Shown here: positions 31,221 through 40,386 of the stretch, piece by piece | Layout of the letters: each line of letters opens with the position of its first letter | Numbering within the stretch: the first letter of the stretch is position 1 | Assembly (NCBI GenBank): GCA_947177395.1 | Contig: CAMWUI010000024.1 | Location: 1 to 43,203, forward strand | Reading direction: 5' to 3' | Origin: an uncultured Paraprevotella sp. | Lineage (GTDB): Bacteria > Bacteroidota > Bacteroidia > Bacteroidales > Bacteroidaceae | DNA: 43,203 bases | Made by a program: the position numbers and the translations under genes | The notes under the pieces: generated by a model | What the model saw: the letters and a program-made list of their open reading frames with translations, nothing else | Told to the model about the DNA's origin: nothing | The model's database searches: none

Positions 31221-34133
31221 TTACCGGGCAAGAAGGAATTTCAGGATTCCACCCATTATCTGCTGGCGTATATTGTCTTCGACGATGCTTTCGTACGGGA
31301 AACCTATGACCATGCAGCGGTAATCGTTGCCGGCGTATGCCGTGCCGGCCGACTGGTTGCCGTTCAGGTAGAGCATGGAGCAATAGGCGTTTCCGGCCGG
31401 AGACAGACTGCTGCACGAAGGGACGGTATAGCGTGTCTCGTTCAGGCGGCTGTGGATGGTGAACTGTGCGTTCATGCCGCGCAGTCCGTTTATCTCGCAT
31501 GACGGAATCTGTCCGTTGGTCGTACATTTTAGTACAGAAGCGAGGAAAGCCCGTTCCTGCTCCGTGGAAAGGGAAGACAGATAGGCACCGCTGACAAAGA
31601 GATTGCCTCCGGAGCGAGTGTAAGCCTGCAACTGTCGGCAAAGGAGGTCGCCGAGAACATCATATTGTACAAGGCTGTAGCCGTCGTTGCGTTGCAGGCC
31701 CAGGATGAGGTCGACGGCGTTGTATCCGGACAGGTCGACCCGCCCTTTTTCTACAGCTGTACGGCTGCAGGACGCAATGGAATACCCGCCTGCCGCCTGT
31801 ATGTCCCTGCCGTGCAACACGGGATAGTCGAACGTGTTTCCGGCGACAATCATTCCCTCCAACTCGTTGCCGCTGGCCCCGAGAGCCAGTTCGTCCGGCA
31901 TGCCGGCTTTGTCCTTCCGGAATATACGTTGTGCTCCGGAGAGCCCGGCGGTTCGCATATAAGCCACGCCCGGATCTGTGTGCAGATCGAATCCCTGCAG
32001 GGAATCGTTCTCGAAAGGCTGTGGGCCGGCCACCCGCTGGAAACCGTTGATGATAAGTACCGACGCCCGGCTTTTTGAAGCCCTGAGGGCGCACAGTTCT
32101 TCGGAAGGCATGCTTTCTCCGCCGGCATTTACGGCGGTTATTTTGAAACTGTACAGAACGTCTTCTTCCAGTGGTATATCCAGATGAGGCTCGGACGTGT
32201 AGACTCCGTTGTCGAAGTCTTCGCCATTCCGGCGCGTGTAGACAACATATCCGGCCGGGGATGCCTCCGGTTCCAGCGGGTCAGCGACCGGAGTCCAGCT
32301 CAGCCGGGCTTCTGCTTTCTGGTTGTGCAGCCGTACGGCGAAGTCCGCTACCGGCAGAGGCTGTATAACACCTTTTTTGTGGTGCATGGATGCGCTGTAA
32401 CGTACAATGGCCTTGTAGACGGCGCGTGCCAGCGTGAACTTGAAGTGTGGGTCGTGGCCCAGTCGCATATCTGCGAAATTCTGGTGGGAGAGCATTTCCA
32501 GTATCATGGACGGAATGCCCGGAACCCGTGTCTCGCTGTAATTGCGGTCGAACATCTGGCGGCGTGTCCATGTGCCGTAGGTGGCAGACAAGTCGTTGTA
32601 AACCTGCGTCATCACCATGTCGCACAAGTCGCGCGAACTCAATCTGGGCAGTCCCGAAGCCAGCAGGCCGTCGTTGGCGGCTGTGGTGTAGATGCCCAGT
32701 GTGCCTATCAGCGAATGGTCCGTCCTGTAGCCGGCGTCACTGTGCAGGGCGACGGACATTTCCAACGGAACGCGCAGGCCGCTGTCTGCCGGCAGATAGA
32801 CCGAACCGCCGGCAACGTAATTCGTCATGAAGGAACGTGTGTTGATGTCGTCCGCATAGTCATTGACTCCTTCTTTCCGGCTGTAAACGGAATCGGGCAT
32901 ACCGGCCCATTGGGCGGTGTAACGCGCTCCTTCCAGGAAACGGGGCAGGCCGCTTACACAGGCCGGATGGATGGAATCCCCCCGGGCTATGTTGCCCATG
33001 CCGCCTCCGAACCGGACGGCGTCCGCGCTGACACATCCCCGGTGGTCGCTCAGGTTGCTCAGCATGACATAATTGTTGCGCTCGTCTCCCGGAGCGAATT
33101 CAAAGGTTCCCAGATATACCCATGTGCCGCCTCCCATCTGCTGGTTTACTTTGAAACGGGTGACGATGCCTTTGTGACGCACGGTGTATTGGGCGTCTGC
33201 GACACTGGTTGGCAGGGTGGTATAGGATACGTATACGGCGTAACGTCCTTCTTTCCGTATGTCGGGAAACCAGGTGGCGGTAGACTGTTGGTTTTTGTTT
33301 GTCACGGTGTGGGCGGACAGGGCCGTTCCTTCCCGGAAGGGATTTTCGTGTTCGTGGTAAACATCCCTGCGGGCGGCGAATCCGGTTCCGCAAGGCTGCC
33401 AGTCGTATTTGCCTTTTCTCTGCACGTAGTGTCCTTGTCGGTTCGGGGTGTCGTTGTCCACGATGACTTCTTCGCGTTGCCAGTCCCGTTCCCGGGGAGT
33501 GAACACGACGGCGCCGGCGTTTTCCAGCATCGGCATGAGGTAGGGAATGACGAAAGTCTGTGTGAACAGGTCTTCGTTTGTGCAATAAAGAGTGGGGCGT
33601 TGCCATACCCATTCATTCAGGGCGTGTTTGTAATATCGTCCGTGGCTGGCCCATAGGGCCAAGTGGCGTCCGTGCAGCCCGTGGCTGGCTTTGTACGGCC
33701 GTGACAGGCAACTGACCCATGGCTCCCCTTTATATGTCCTGTCTTCCCATGTCCGTCGTCTCCCGCTGTCATTGTTCAGAAACGAGGGAACCAGTTCTTC
33801 GACGGGCGTCCTGACGCCGTAGATGGTGAGGCGGTAAGTGTTATACGGTGCCGGAAGCTGCTTTTTGACATCTTTGTAGAGCCGGTCCACCTTGTCCGGA
33901 GTAAAAGACTGTCCAGCGAACAGCTCGTTCATGTAGATATGCAGTTCTTTCTGGCGGGTATCTATCTGTATGTCCTCGATGCGTGCCCGGTCGCTGGGGG
34001 TGGAGATGCTGGTGACGTATGTCTGGAATACGTCGCTCAACCTTGTCTTGATGGCTTTGTCGGCCCGTTGGGCATATACGGAAAAGCCCAGCAAGTACAT
34101 ACTTGCCAGGGCTGTCACTAAGCGTTTTCTCAT
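31221..34133 (-). CDS. Secreted amidase_3-like protein with golvesin and FN3 domains
   Basis: A 970-residue exported protein (signal peptide 1-21, ending YAQ). An N-terminal alpha/beta section (about 30-230) and the section with VALHSDAGYRTDH near 445 and IPSMILEMLSHQNFADM near 545 together read like an N-acetylmuramoyl-L-alanine amidase (zinc His and catalytic Glu), interrupted by a golvesin C-terminal-like beta domain (about 275-390, ATWFPDIRKEGRYAVYVSY to GCVSADAVRFGGG). A fibronectin III-like domain (about 610-690) follows, then an unassigned alpha/beta domain to the end. Such proteins are often labelled xanthan lyase in Bacteroides; peptidoglycan hydrolysis is the better inference. It lies 4 bp after the acyltransferase gene. 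Confidence 0.78.
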   Translation of the reverse strand: MRKRLVTALASMYLLGFSVYAQRADKAIKTRLSDVFQTYVTSISTPSDRARIEDIQIDTRQKELHIYMNELFAGQSFTPDKVDRLYKDVKKQLPAPYNTYRLTIYGVRTPVEELVPSFLNNDSGRRRTWEDRTYKGEPWVSCLSRPYKASHGLHGRHLALWASHGRYYKHALNEWVWQRPTLYCTNEDLFTQTFVIPYLMPMLENAGAVVFTPRERDWQREEVIVDNDTPNRQGHYVQRKGKYDWQPCGTGFAARRDVYHEHENPFREGTALSAHTVTNKNQQSTATWFPDIRKEGRYAVYVSYTTLPTSVADAQYTVRHKGIVTRFKVNQQMGGGTWVYLGTFEFAPGDERNNYVMLSNLSDHRGCVSADAVRFGGGMGNIARGDSIHPACVSGLPRFLEGARYTAQWAGMPDSVYSRKEGVNDYADDINTRSFMTNYVAGGSVYLPADSGLRVPLEMSVALHSDAGYRTDHSLIGTLGIYTTAANDGLLASGLPRLSSRDLCDMVMTQVYNDLSATYGTWTRRQMFDRNYSETRVPGIPSMILEMLSHQNFADMRLGHDPHFKFTLARAVYKAIVRYSASMHHKKGVIQPLPVADFAVRLHNQKAEARLSWTPVADPLEPEASPAGYVVYTRRNGEDFDNGVYTSEPHLDIPLEEDVLYSFKITAVNAGGESMPSEELCALRASKSRASVLIINGFQRVAGPQPFENDSLQGFDLHTDPGVAYMRTAGLSGAQRIFRKDKAGMPDELALGASGNELEGMIVAGNTFDYPVLHGRDIQAAGGYSIASCSRTAVEKGRVDLSGYNAVDLILGLQRNDGYSLVQYDVLGDLLCRQLQAYTRSGGNLFVSGAYLSSLSTEQERAFLASVLKCTTNGQIPSCEINGLRGMNAQFTIHSRLNETRYTVPSCSSLSPAGNAYCSMLYLNGNQSAGTAYAGNDYRCMVIGFPYESIVEDNIRQQIMGGILKFLLAR

Positions 34134-34137
34134 GTTC

Positions 34138-34692
34138 TTACAGTGTACCTATTGTGAATTTATCAGGATGTTTTCCCGTAAAGTCCTTGAAATACATCTT
34201 GATTTCCCTCATCTGTCCCTCGGCGTTTCCGTCGGGATGAATCTCCCGTGTACAGACGATGCGTTTTGCATGGTAGTCAAGTCCGTACAGCAATATGGGA
34301 AGTCCGGCTTTCAAGGCAATGTAGTAAAATCCCCTTTTCCATTCTGCAACGGCCGATCGGGTGCCTTCCGGTGTGATGGCCAGACGGAACGTATTCCGTT
34401 TGCGGGCCACTTCCGCCAGTTGGTCCGTCATGCTGGTACTCTTGCTCCGGTATACGGGAACGCCGCCCAGCCATTTCATAAACTTTCCCACCGGCCAGAA
34501 AAACCATTCTTTTTTCATCAGGAAGTCGGAACGGAATCCCATGGCGCGGCTGTACAATATCCCCAGCAGGAAGTCCATGTTGCTGGTGTGCGGCGCAATG
34601 GCTATGATGCATTTGTCCTTCAGCGGGATGCTGATTTCGGCTTTCCATCCCATCAGTTTGAACAGGATGAAATGACAGACGGATTGTAGCAT
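34138..34692 (-). CDS. 1-acyl-sn-glycerol-3-phosphate acyltransferase (PlsC family)
   Basis: A 184-residue membrane-associated acyltransferase. The catalytic HX4D motif is HTSNMD near residue 35; KKEWFFWPVGKFMKWLGGVP is the expected second block, and PEGTR near 110 the third. It transfers an acyl chain to lysophosphatidate or to another lipid acceptor in membrane lipid synthesis. It is short for PlsC (about 240), lacking a long N-terminal membrane segment. Second gene of the 34974-30681 operon. Confidence 0.88.
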   Translation of the reverse strand: MLQSVCHFILFKLMGWKAEISIPLKDKCIIAIAPHTSNMDFLLGILYSRAMGFRSDFLMKKEWFFWPVGKFMKWLGGVPVYRSKSTSMTDQLAEVARKRNTFRLAITPEGTRSAVAEWKRGFYYIALKAGLPILLYGLDYHAKRIVCTREIHPDGNAEGQMREIKMYFKDFTGKHPDKFTIGTL

Positions 34693-34704
34693 GCCGTTTA
34701 CCGT

Positions 34705-34974
34705 TTAGGACAGAGCGGCGAGAGCTTTGTAGATTTCTTCCGATTCGCGGCTGAAATCTTCCTCCAGTTTTTTGAAGAACAGACGGGTGTTTCCCGGTTC
34801 CACATGACTCACCCGTTTCAGCAGATCCAGCTGCAGGTCGAGAACGCGCATCATGATGGGGTCGATTTTTTCTCGGGTGATGTTTTTATCGAACAATTGT
34901 ACAGCCACGCAGTCGGCGAACATCTCGCTGCAACATGTGTTGATGGTCTTTTTCAGAATTCTTCTTTTAGCCAT
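34705..34974 (-). CDS. Small conserved protein of unknown function
   Basis: An 89-residue helical protein from ATG 34974 (MAKRRILKKTINTCCSEMF), with a basic start and a paired Cys, and many Glu and Lys later. No motif is recognised. It is the first gene of the operon with the acyltransferase, amidase and vsr genes, and an exact -7 element precedes it. The in-frame extension to 35019 would run through that promoter. Confidence 0.7.
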   Translation of the reverse strand: MAKRRILKKTINTCCSEMFADCVAVQLFDKNITREKIDPIMMRVLDLQLDLLKRVSHVEPGNTRLFFKKLEEDFSRESEEIYKALAALS

Positions 34975-35006
34975 ATTATTATAGGTTGATTTGGATAAAT
35001 AGCAGC

Positions 35007-35014
35007 CAAAGATA
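35007..35014 (-). promoter_or_regulatory. -7 element TATCTTTG for the 34974-30681 operon
   Basis: Plus strand CAAAGATA; exact TAnnTTTG on the minus strand, 32 bp before the ATG. Confidence 0.55.
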
Positions 35015-35119
35015 GTCATTTTTACTTAAAAACAGGCAACCTCCTCTTTTTTATTGAAGTTTTATCGGGGAAATTCTCTTTTTTCAATACCTCTCTTTCG
35101 TAATATTCTCGAAAAACGC

Positions 35120-35127
35120 TAAATTTG
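35120..35127 (+). promoter_or_regulatory. -7 element TAAATTTG for pfp
   Basis: Exact TAnnTTTG match 53 bp before the start codon; a TTTC about 20 bases upstream may be the -33 box. Confidence 0.55.
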
Positions 35128-35180
35128 TACGGAAATCCATGGAATATCATTATTCAATCAATTATAAACAGAATTAAGTT

Positions 35181-36818
35181 ATGGAAAAAAGTGCATTGCA
35201 AATTGCAAGAGCCGCTTACCAGCCTAAATTGCCGAAAGGCCTGCAGGGCAGTGTGAGTGTGAAGGAGGGAGCTCCTACCCAGTCGGTTGCCGATCAGGAA
35301 GAAATCAAGAAGTTGTTCCCTAACACCTACGGTATGCCTCTCATCGAGTTCGTACCCGGCGAGGCAAAGGAATATGCGCCCATCAACGTAGGCGTTATTC
35401 TGTCGGGCGGTCAGGCTCCGGGCGGACACAATGTGATCTGCGGTCTTTTCGACGGTCTGAAACGTTTGAATCCGGCCAACCGGCTGTATGGCTTCATTCT
35501 CGGCCCCGGCGGTCTGGTGGACCACAACTACAAGGAACTGACGGCGGACATCATCGATGAATACCGCAACACGGGCGGTTTCGACATGATAGGTTCCGGA
35601 CGTACGAAACTGGAGAAGGAAGAACAGTTTGAAAAAGGACTGGAGATTATCCGTCAGCTGGACATCAAGGCCATTGTCATCATCGGTGGTGACGACTCCA
35701 ATACCAATGCCTGCGTACTGGCCGAATACTATGCAGCCAAGAAGTATGGCGTTCAGGTGATCGGTTGTCCCAAGACCATCGACGGCGACCTGAAGAATGA
35801 GCAAATCGAAACATCGTTCGGTTTCGATACAGCCTGCAAGACATACGCCGAGGTTATCGGTAATATCCAGCGTGACGCCAACTCGGCCCGCAAGTACTGG
35901 CACTTCATCAAACTGATGGGACGCTCGGCTTCCCACATCGCACTGGAATGCGCATTGCAGTGTCAGCCCAACATCTGCATCGTGTCTGAGGAAGTGGAGG
36001 AAAAGAACCAGACACTGGACGATATCGTTACCTATATCGCACAGACGGTTGCCGACCGCGCTGCCGCCGGCAACAACTTCGGTACGGTGCTGATTCCCGA
36101 AGGACTTATCGAGTTCATTCCGGCCATGAAGAAGCTGATTGCCGAACTGAACGACCTGCTGGCTACTCCGGAAGGAGAGGCTGTGGAGAAAGACGAGCAG
36201 CGTGCCTGGATTCTCGGCAAACTGTCCGCAGAGAACAAGGCCATCTACGAATCGTTGCCTTTGGGCGTGGCCGCACAGCTTACGATGGAGCGCGACCCGC
36301 ATGGAAACGTACAGGTGTCACTGATTGAAACAGAGAAACTCCTGTCCGAGATGGTGGCTGCCAAACTGTCTGAATGGAAAGCCGCCGGCAAGTATGCGGG
36401 CAAGTTTGCCGCACAGCACCACTTCTTCGGTTACGAAGGACGTTGCGCCGCTCCGTCCAACTATGACGCTGACTATTGCTATGCGCTCGGTACCAGTGCC
36501 GCCATGCTGATGGCTAACGGAAAGACCGGTTACATGGCTATTGTGAAGAATACCACGGCTCCCGCTGCCGAATGGGTGGCAGGCGGTGTGCCCATCACGA
36601 TGATGATGAATATGGAGAAGCGTCACGGAGAGATGAAGCCGGTAATCAAGAAAGCCCTCGTTCGTCTGGACGGCGCTCCTTTCAAGGCCTTTGCTGCACA
36701 ACGTGAGCGTTGGGCCAAGGAGACGGCATTTGTTTATCCCGGCCCCATCCAGTATTTCGGTCCTACGGAAGTGTGCGACCAGTCTACCAAGACCCTGCAA
36801 CTCGAACAGGCCAAGTAA
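35181..36818 (+). CDS. pfp: Diphosphate--fructose-6-phosphate 1-phosphotransferase
   Basis: A 545-residue long-type PPi-dependent phosphofructokinase. Motifs: [16 protein letters not shown] (phosphate loop), [27 protein letters not shown] (the GGDD of the PPi-using enzymes, where ATP-PFK has Gly), PKTIDGDL (catalytic Asp region), [12 protein letters not shown] and [15 protein letters not shown]. It reversibly phosphorylates fructose-6-phosphate using pyrophosphate in glycolysis, conserving ATP, and is common in Bacteroidales. Its codon use (many CTG, GGC and GCC) suggests high expression. Ends with an intrinsic terminator at 36838-36874. Confidence 0.96.
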   Translation: MEKSALQIARAAYQPKLPKGLQGSVSVKEGAPTQSVADQEEIKKLFPNTYGMPLIEFVPGEAKEYAPINVGVILSGGQAPGGHNVICGLFDGLKRLNPANRLYGFILGPGGLVDHNYKELTADIIDEYRNTGGFDMIGSGRTKLEKEEQFEKGLEIIRQLDIKAIVIIGGDDSNTNACVLAEYYAAKKYGVQVIGCPKTIDGDLKNEQIETSFGFDTACKTYAEVIGNIQRDANSARKYWHFIKLMGRSASHIALECALQCQPNICIVSEEVEEKNQTLDDIVTYIAQTVADRAAAGNNFGTVLIPEGLIEFIPAMKKLIAELNDLLATPEGEAVEKDEQRAWILGKLSAENKAIYESLPLGVAAQLTMERDPHGNVQVSLIETEKLLSEMVAAKLSEWKAAGKYAGKFAAQHHFFGYEGRCAAPSNYDADYCYALGTSAAMLMANGKTGYMAIVKNTTAPAAEWVAGGVPITMMMNMEKRHGEMKPVIKKALVRLDGAPFKAFAAQRERWAKETAFVYPGPIQYFGPTEVCDQSTKTLQLEQAK

Positions 36819-36837
36819 TAGACAAGTCCAGAGAAAC

Positions 36838-36874
36838 AAAGTCCCTTCGTCCGAACCGGCGGGGGGACTTTTTT
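36838..36874 (+). terminator. Rho-independent terminator after pfp
   Basis: AAAGTCCC (36838-36845) pairs with GGGACTTT (36864-36871), with the T-run continuing to 36874. The next gene starts 20 bp later. Confidence 0.75.
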
Positions 36875-36894
36875 AGAGTAACAGATATTGAGAT

Positions 36895-37785
36895 ATGAAC
36901 GAACCGAAAGCTGCACATTCCCGGTCGGGTAAAACAGGCCCCGTGCGTAAGACGAAAGGCGAGGCACCTAAAAAGTCGCGAAAGAAGAAAAACAGTCGTC
37001 TCTTTTTTCGCAACTGGCCGTCGTGGACTTTCGGGGGCGGCTGCTTACTCACGATTCTTCTCTATGTGTTTCTCTTTTATTATTTCTTTGTCGGGCCTTC
37101 CTCTTTTCGCTGGAGAGCCATGTATGGCGAGGCTGATTATCCCGAAGGGTTTGAAGTGCATGGCATTGATGTATCCCACTATCAGGGAACCATAGACTGG
37201 GAGCGTTTGCGCAATGCCAATATCAAAGCCTTTCCGGTTCGTTTCGTATTTATCAAGGCGACGGAAGGCTTGTCTCTTATCGACGAAAACTTCAATCAGA
37301 ATTTTTACGAGGCGCGGCGCAACTCCATTGTGCGCGGTGCTTACCATTTTTTTGTTCCAGACTATGATGCGGCGGCTCAGGCCCGCTTCTTCCTGAAACA
37401 GGTACATCTGGAACCCGGTGATCTCCCGCCGGTACTCGATGTGGAGAAAATAGGTAATCTTACTCCGGCCCGGTTGCAGAAAGCCGTGAAACAGTGGCTG
37501 GATATTGTGGAGAAAGAGTGTGGGGTGAAACCTATTCTCTATACCGGCTATAAGTTTAAGTTGGACTATCTTAATACTCCCGAGTTTGAAAGTTATCCCT
37601 ATTGGATAGCTCATTATTATGTGGAGAAACTGTCGTACAAAGGCGAGTGGAAATTTTGGCAGCATACCGACTGCGGTCGTGTGGACGGCATCCGGGGGTA
37701 TGTGGACTGCAATATCTTCAACGGAAGTATCAGGGAACTGAATGAACTCACCATTCCTGAAGAGGCAGGAGAAGTTGTTTTCTAA
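36895..37785 (+). CDS. Membrane-anchored GH25 lysozyme
   Basis: A 296-residue protein: a basic cytoplasmic N-terminus (residues 1-45, many Lys/Arg), a single membrane helix near 52-68 and a GH25 catalytic domain from about 83 (GIDVSHYQGTIDWERL, FVFIKATEG, GAYHFFVPDYDA, PPVLDVEKIG). The Asp and Glu residues of the GH25 barrel (IDVSHYQ, LDVEK) are present. GH25 muramidases cleave the MurNAc-GlcNAc bond of peptidoglycan. In this arrangement it would act from the periplasmic face of the inner membrane. Follows the pfp terminator by 20 bp. Confidence 0.9.
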   Translation: MNEPKAAHSRSGKTGPVRKTKGEAPKKSRKKKNSRLFFRNWPSWTFGGGCLLTILLYVFLFYYFFVGPSSFRWRAMYGEADYPEGFEVHGIDVSHYQGTIDWERLRNANIKAFPVRFVFIKATEGLSLIDENFNQNFYEARRNSIVRGAYHFFVPDYDAAAQARFFLKQVHLEPGDLPPVLDVEKIGNLTPARLQKAVKQWLDIVEKECGVKPILYTGYKFKLDYLNTPEFESYPYWIAHYYVEKLSYKGEWKFWQHTDCGRVDGIRGYVDCNIFNGSIRELNELTIPEEAGEVVF

Positions 37786-37965
37786 TTATATGCAAAGTGT
37801 GTTAAGAGATGTATGATTGGGATAATGTGATTTATATAATAGTTTTAATGATTTGATTGGCTATTATGCATCGAATTTGCTCAATATTATATATTATATC
37901 TATTATTTTATTTAAAAAACCTTTAAAAAGAATACTAATGGTTATGTTGTTGCATGGGAAAATAT

Positions 37966-37973
37966 TATTTTTG
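37966..37973 (+). promoter_or_regulatory. -7 element TATTTTTG for the fimbrial operon
   Basis: Exact TAnnTTTG match 42 bp before the ATG at 38016, in an AT-rich 230-bp gap with no gene. No convincing -33 TTTG. Confidence 0.5.
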
Positions 37974-38015
37974 CATATTCAAAGACAATCTCTTGCATAG
38001 AGCCCTAAGGATTTT

Positions 38016-39302
38016 ATGAGAAGGATCATTGCGTGTACACTGGCGATTTTTTTCGTTTTTATCGCTTTTGGTCATAATTCGGCCGATTCGGTAAAAGTGT
38101 ATTTTCGTGTCAACCGTGCAAATTTCGATCCTTTGCTTGGCGGCAATGCAGCATCGCTGGATTCTTTCGTCAATAAAATCCGTGTGGCCGCCGATGCCCG
38201 TGAGTTGGATTATATCACCATTCGGGCTTATGCCTCGCCCGAAGGCCCCTTGCGTGTAAACAACCGGCTTTCCGAAGAGCGAAGCAAGACTGTAGCCGAT
38301 TACATAATAAGCCGGACTGGCATCGACCCCGATCTTATCCGGATTAAGCCCGAAGGCGTGGCTTGGGATGAGTTGCGGCGCGTGGTAGCCGGCAATCCCG
38401 ATGTCCCGTGTAAGTCGCAGGTTCTTGAGATACTGGATAATACGCCGCTTTGGATTTTTGATTCCAAGGGGCGGGTTGTGGACGGACGCAAGAAACGCCT
38501 GATGTCGCTTGCCGGAGGCGTACCTTATCGGTGGCTGTTTGCTCACGTCTTCCCTCAGTTGCGCAATGCGCTTGCCGTGTCCGTTTGCCTCAAACCGGAT
38601 AGTTGCGACCGGCAGCCTGCGGCCGATGTAGCCGATACCCTTCGGTTGTCCGATCAAGTTGATATTGTAAGTGTTGTTACGTCGGATACGCTCCGGCACT
38701 CCGTTGACGGCGAACTGTCGGACACGGCCTTGTTCAACAAACAGCCGGCGGCCGCAGAGCCCCTCCCGGCACCGCGCCATCTCCTTGCCCTCAAGACCAA
38801 CATGCTGTATTACGCGGCGCTGATGCCCAATCTCGAATTGGAATACCTCTTCAGCGACCGGTGGTCGGTGGCGGTTGAAGGAGACGTGGCATGGTGGGGA
38901 CGCTATTCGCATGATAAAAGCTACCGGATAGCGATCATCACTCCGGAGGTGCGCCACAGGATAAAACCCCGTTCACCCTGGCACGGCATGTATGTGGGAC
39001 TGTTTGCCGGCGGCGGATGGTACGACTTCTGGAATGGAGGTACCGGTTATTATGGAGAAGGCGTGATGGCCGGTGCATCGTTCGGTTACATGTGGCCCAT
39101 CGGGAAAAGGCTTTCTTTGGAAGCCGCCCTCGGCGCCGGGTATATGCACACCCGTTTCAAAGAGTATGAGCCTTATGAAGGGCATCGTGTTTACCAGCGC
39201 ACCAAGTCGCTTGATTACTTCGGCCCTTTGAAACTGAAGCTATCGATAGCGTGGCGCTTTCTTGACAGGAACAAATCCAAACGAATAAAATCGGAAATAT
39301 GA
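38016..39302 (+). CDS. DUF3575 outer-membrane protein with OmpA-like N-terminal domain
   Basis: A 428-residue exported protein. Signal peptide 1-20. Residues about 24-150 resemble an OmpA-type periplasmic domain (VYFRVNRANFDPLLGGN, DYITIRAYASPEGP, NNRLSEERSKTVADYI). From about 250 (LALKTNMLYYAALMPNLELE) to the terminal aromatic strand LSIAWRF it reads as a DUF3575 beta-barrel. Proteins of this pair type head Bacteroidales fimbrial operons. Its stop overlaps the next start by 4 bp (ATGA). Confidence 0.88.
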   Translation: MRRIIACTLAIFFVFIAFGHNSADSVKVYFRVNRANFDPLLGGNAASLDSFVNKIRVAADARELDYITIRAYASPEGPLRVNNRLSEERSKTVADYIISRTGIDPDLIRIKPEGVAWDELRRVVAGNPDVPCKSQVLEILDNTPLWIFDSKGRVVDGRKKRLMSLAGGVPYRWLFAHVFPQLRNALAVSVCLKPDSCDRQPAADVADTLRLSDQVDIVSVVTSDTLRHSVDGELSDTALFNKQPAAAEPLPAPRHLLALKTNMLYYAALMPNLELEYLFSDRWSVAVEGDVAWWGRYSHDKSYRIAIITPEVRHRIKPRSPWHGMYVGLFAGGGWYDFWNGGTGYYGEGVMAGASFGYMWPIGKRLSLEAALGAGYMHTRFKEYEPYEGHRVYQRTKSLDYFGPLKLKLSIAWRFLDRNKSKRIKSEI

Positions 39303-40330
39303 GGAACAACGGATATTACATAATAGCTGTTGCGCTTATCATATTGCCGATATTCGCATCGTGCCGAAAGGAATTGTGTTACGACCATTATCCCGTCGCC
39401 AACGTCGCTTTCTCGTGGGAGCGGGAGTGGGAGCGCGACTATGGGATGGCCTATCGTGCAAACTGGGACCGTGCGTATTATGGTTTCAGCTACGACGAAC
39501 TGAAGCCCGCCATACCGGAGTGGGTGACGCAGGTGAGATACGCTGAGGATGAATATCCCGATGAACGGTATCTCTCGCCCGAGGGCGGTCAGCTGGTTCT
39601 GGGCGGAAGTCCGCGCCAGTCACTCCTTTTCTATAACGGCGATACGGAATACATCGTGCTTTCGGATGTGGCTTCCCTGTTCAACGCGCGTGCTTCGGCC
39701 ACGTCGCGTTCGCGTTCGTCGATTGCCAGTGTCATCAAGAGGCACCCGAATACCCGTACGACCAATCCGCCCGACATCCTGTATGCGGCTTTCGTAAAGG
39801 ACGTGTCTTCCGTCGGGAATCACGAACGGTTGTCGCTGCCGGTGAAGATGCAGCCGCTGGTGTACACTTACGTCATCCGTTATGAATTCGAGTATGGTCT
39901 GAAGCACGTATCCCTTGCGCGGGGAGCTCTCGGCGGAATGGCTGAATCGGTCTATCTGCGTGATGGAAATACCTCCGACGAGTCGACCATCATACTCTAC
40001 GATTGTGAACTGAAACCTTATGGTTGCGAGGCGCATGTAAGGTCGTTCGGGGTTCCCGGATTCCCAGATGAGTATTACGGGCGGGCTGCTTCCGTAGCGG
40101 AAGGCAGGCCGTTTACTCTGAATCTGGAGGTAAAGCTGAAAAACGGCAAAACCGTCGAATTCAATTTCGACATCTCCGATCAGATGGTCCGTCAGCCGCG
40201 CGGAGGGGTCATAACGGTGACCGGGTTGCGCATCGAGGATGAGCAGAATCAATATAACTCCGGGTTCGAAGTCGATGTGTCGGACTGGGGGGAACATGAG
40301 GTTATCAACCTACCGGTGAGTGCAGGATGA
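39299..40330 (+). CDS. DUF5119 fimbria-associated lipoprotein
   Basis: A 343-residue lipoprotein: the hydrophobic start IIAVALIILPIFASC has a lipobox with Cys near 21. The mature part (CYDHYPVANVAFSWEREWERDYG, ...PEWVTQVRYAEDEYP, ...VYTYVIRYEFEYGLKHV) matches the DUF5119 family found between DUF3575 and fimbrillin genes. Its exact job in fimbrial assembly or anchoring is not known. It starts inside the last codon of the preceding gene (translational coupling). Confidence 0.87.
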   Translation: MRNNGYYIIAVALIILPIFASCRKELCYDHYPVANVAFSWEREWERDYGMAYRANWDRAYYGFSYDELKPAIPEWVTQVRYAEDEYPDERYLSPEGGQLVLGGSPRQSLLFYNGDTEYIVLSDVASLFNARASATSRSRSSIASVIKRHPNTRTTNPPDILYAAFVKDVSSVGNHERLSLPVKMQPLVYTYVIRYEFEYGLKHVSLARGALGGMAESVYLRDGNTSDESTIILYDCELKPYGCEAHVRSFGVPGFPDEYYGRAASVAEGRPFTLNLEVKLKNGKTVEFNFDISDQMVRQPRGGVITVTGLRIEDEQNQYNSGFEVDVSDWGEHEVINLPVSAG

Positions 40331-40386
40331 GATATTAACTAATAATATAAAAATCCAATTAATCATTTATTTAAATTCTTACCAAG

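Noticed and set aside
32184-33656. 490-codon plus-strand frame
   Set aside because: Antisense to the amidase/golvesin gene; no recognisable domain.
35154-36302. 382-codon minus-strand frame
   Set aside because: Antisense to pfp, which is unambiguous.
37965-38957. 330-codon minus-strand frame
   Set aside because: Antisense to the DUF3575 gene that has a signal peptide and domain motifs.
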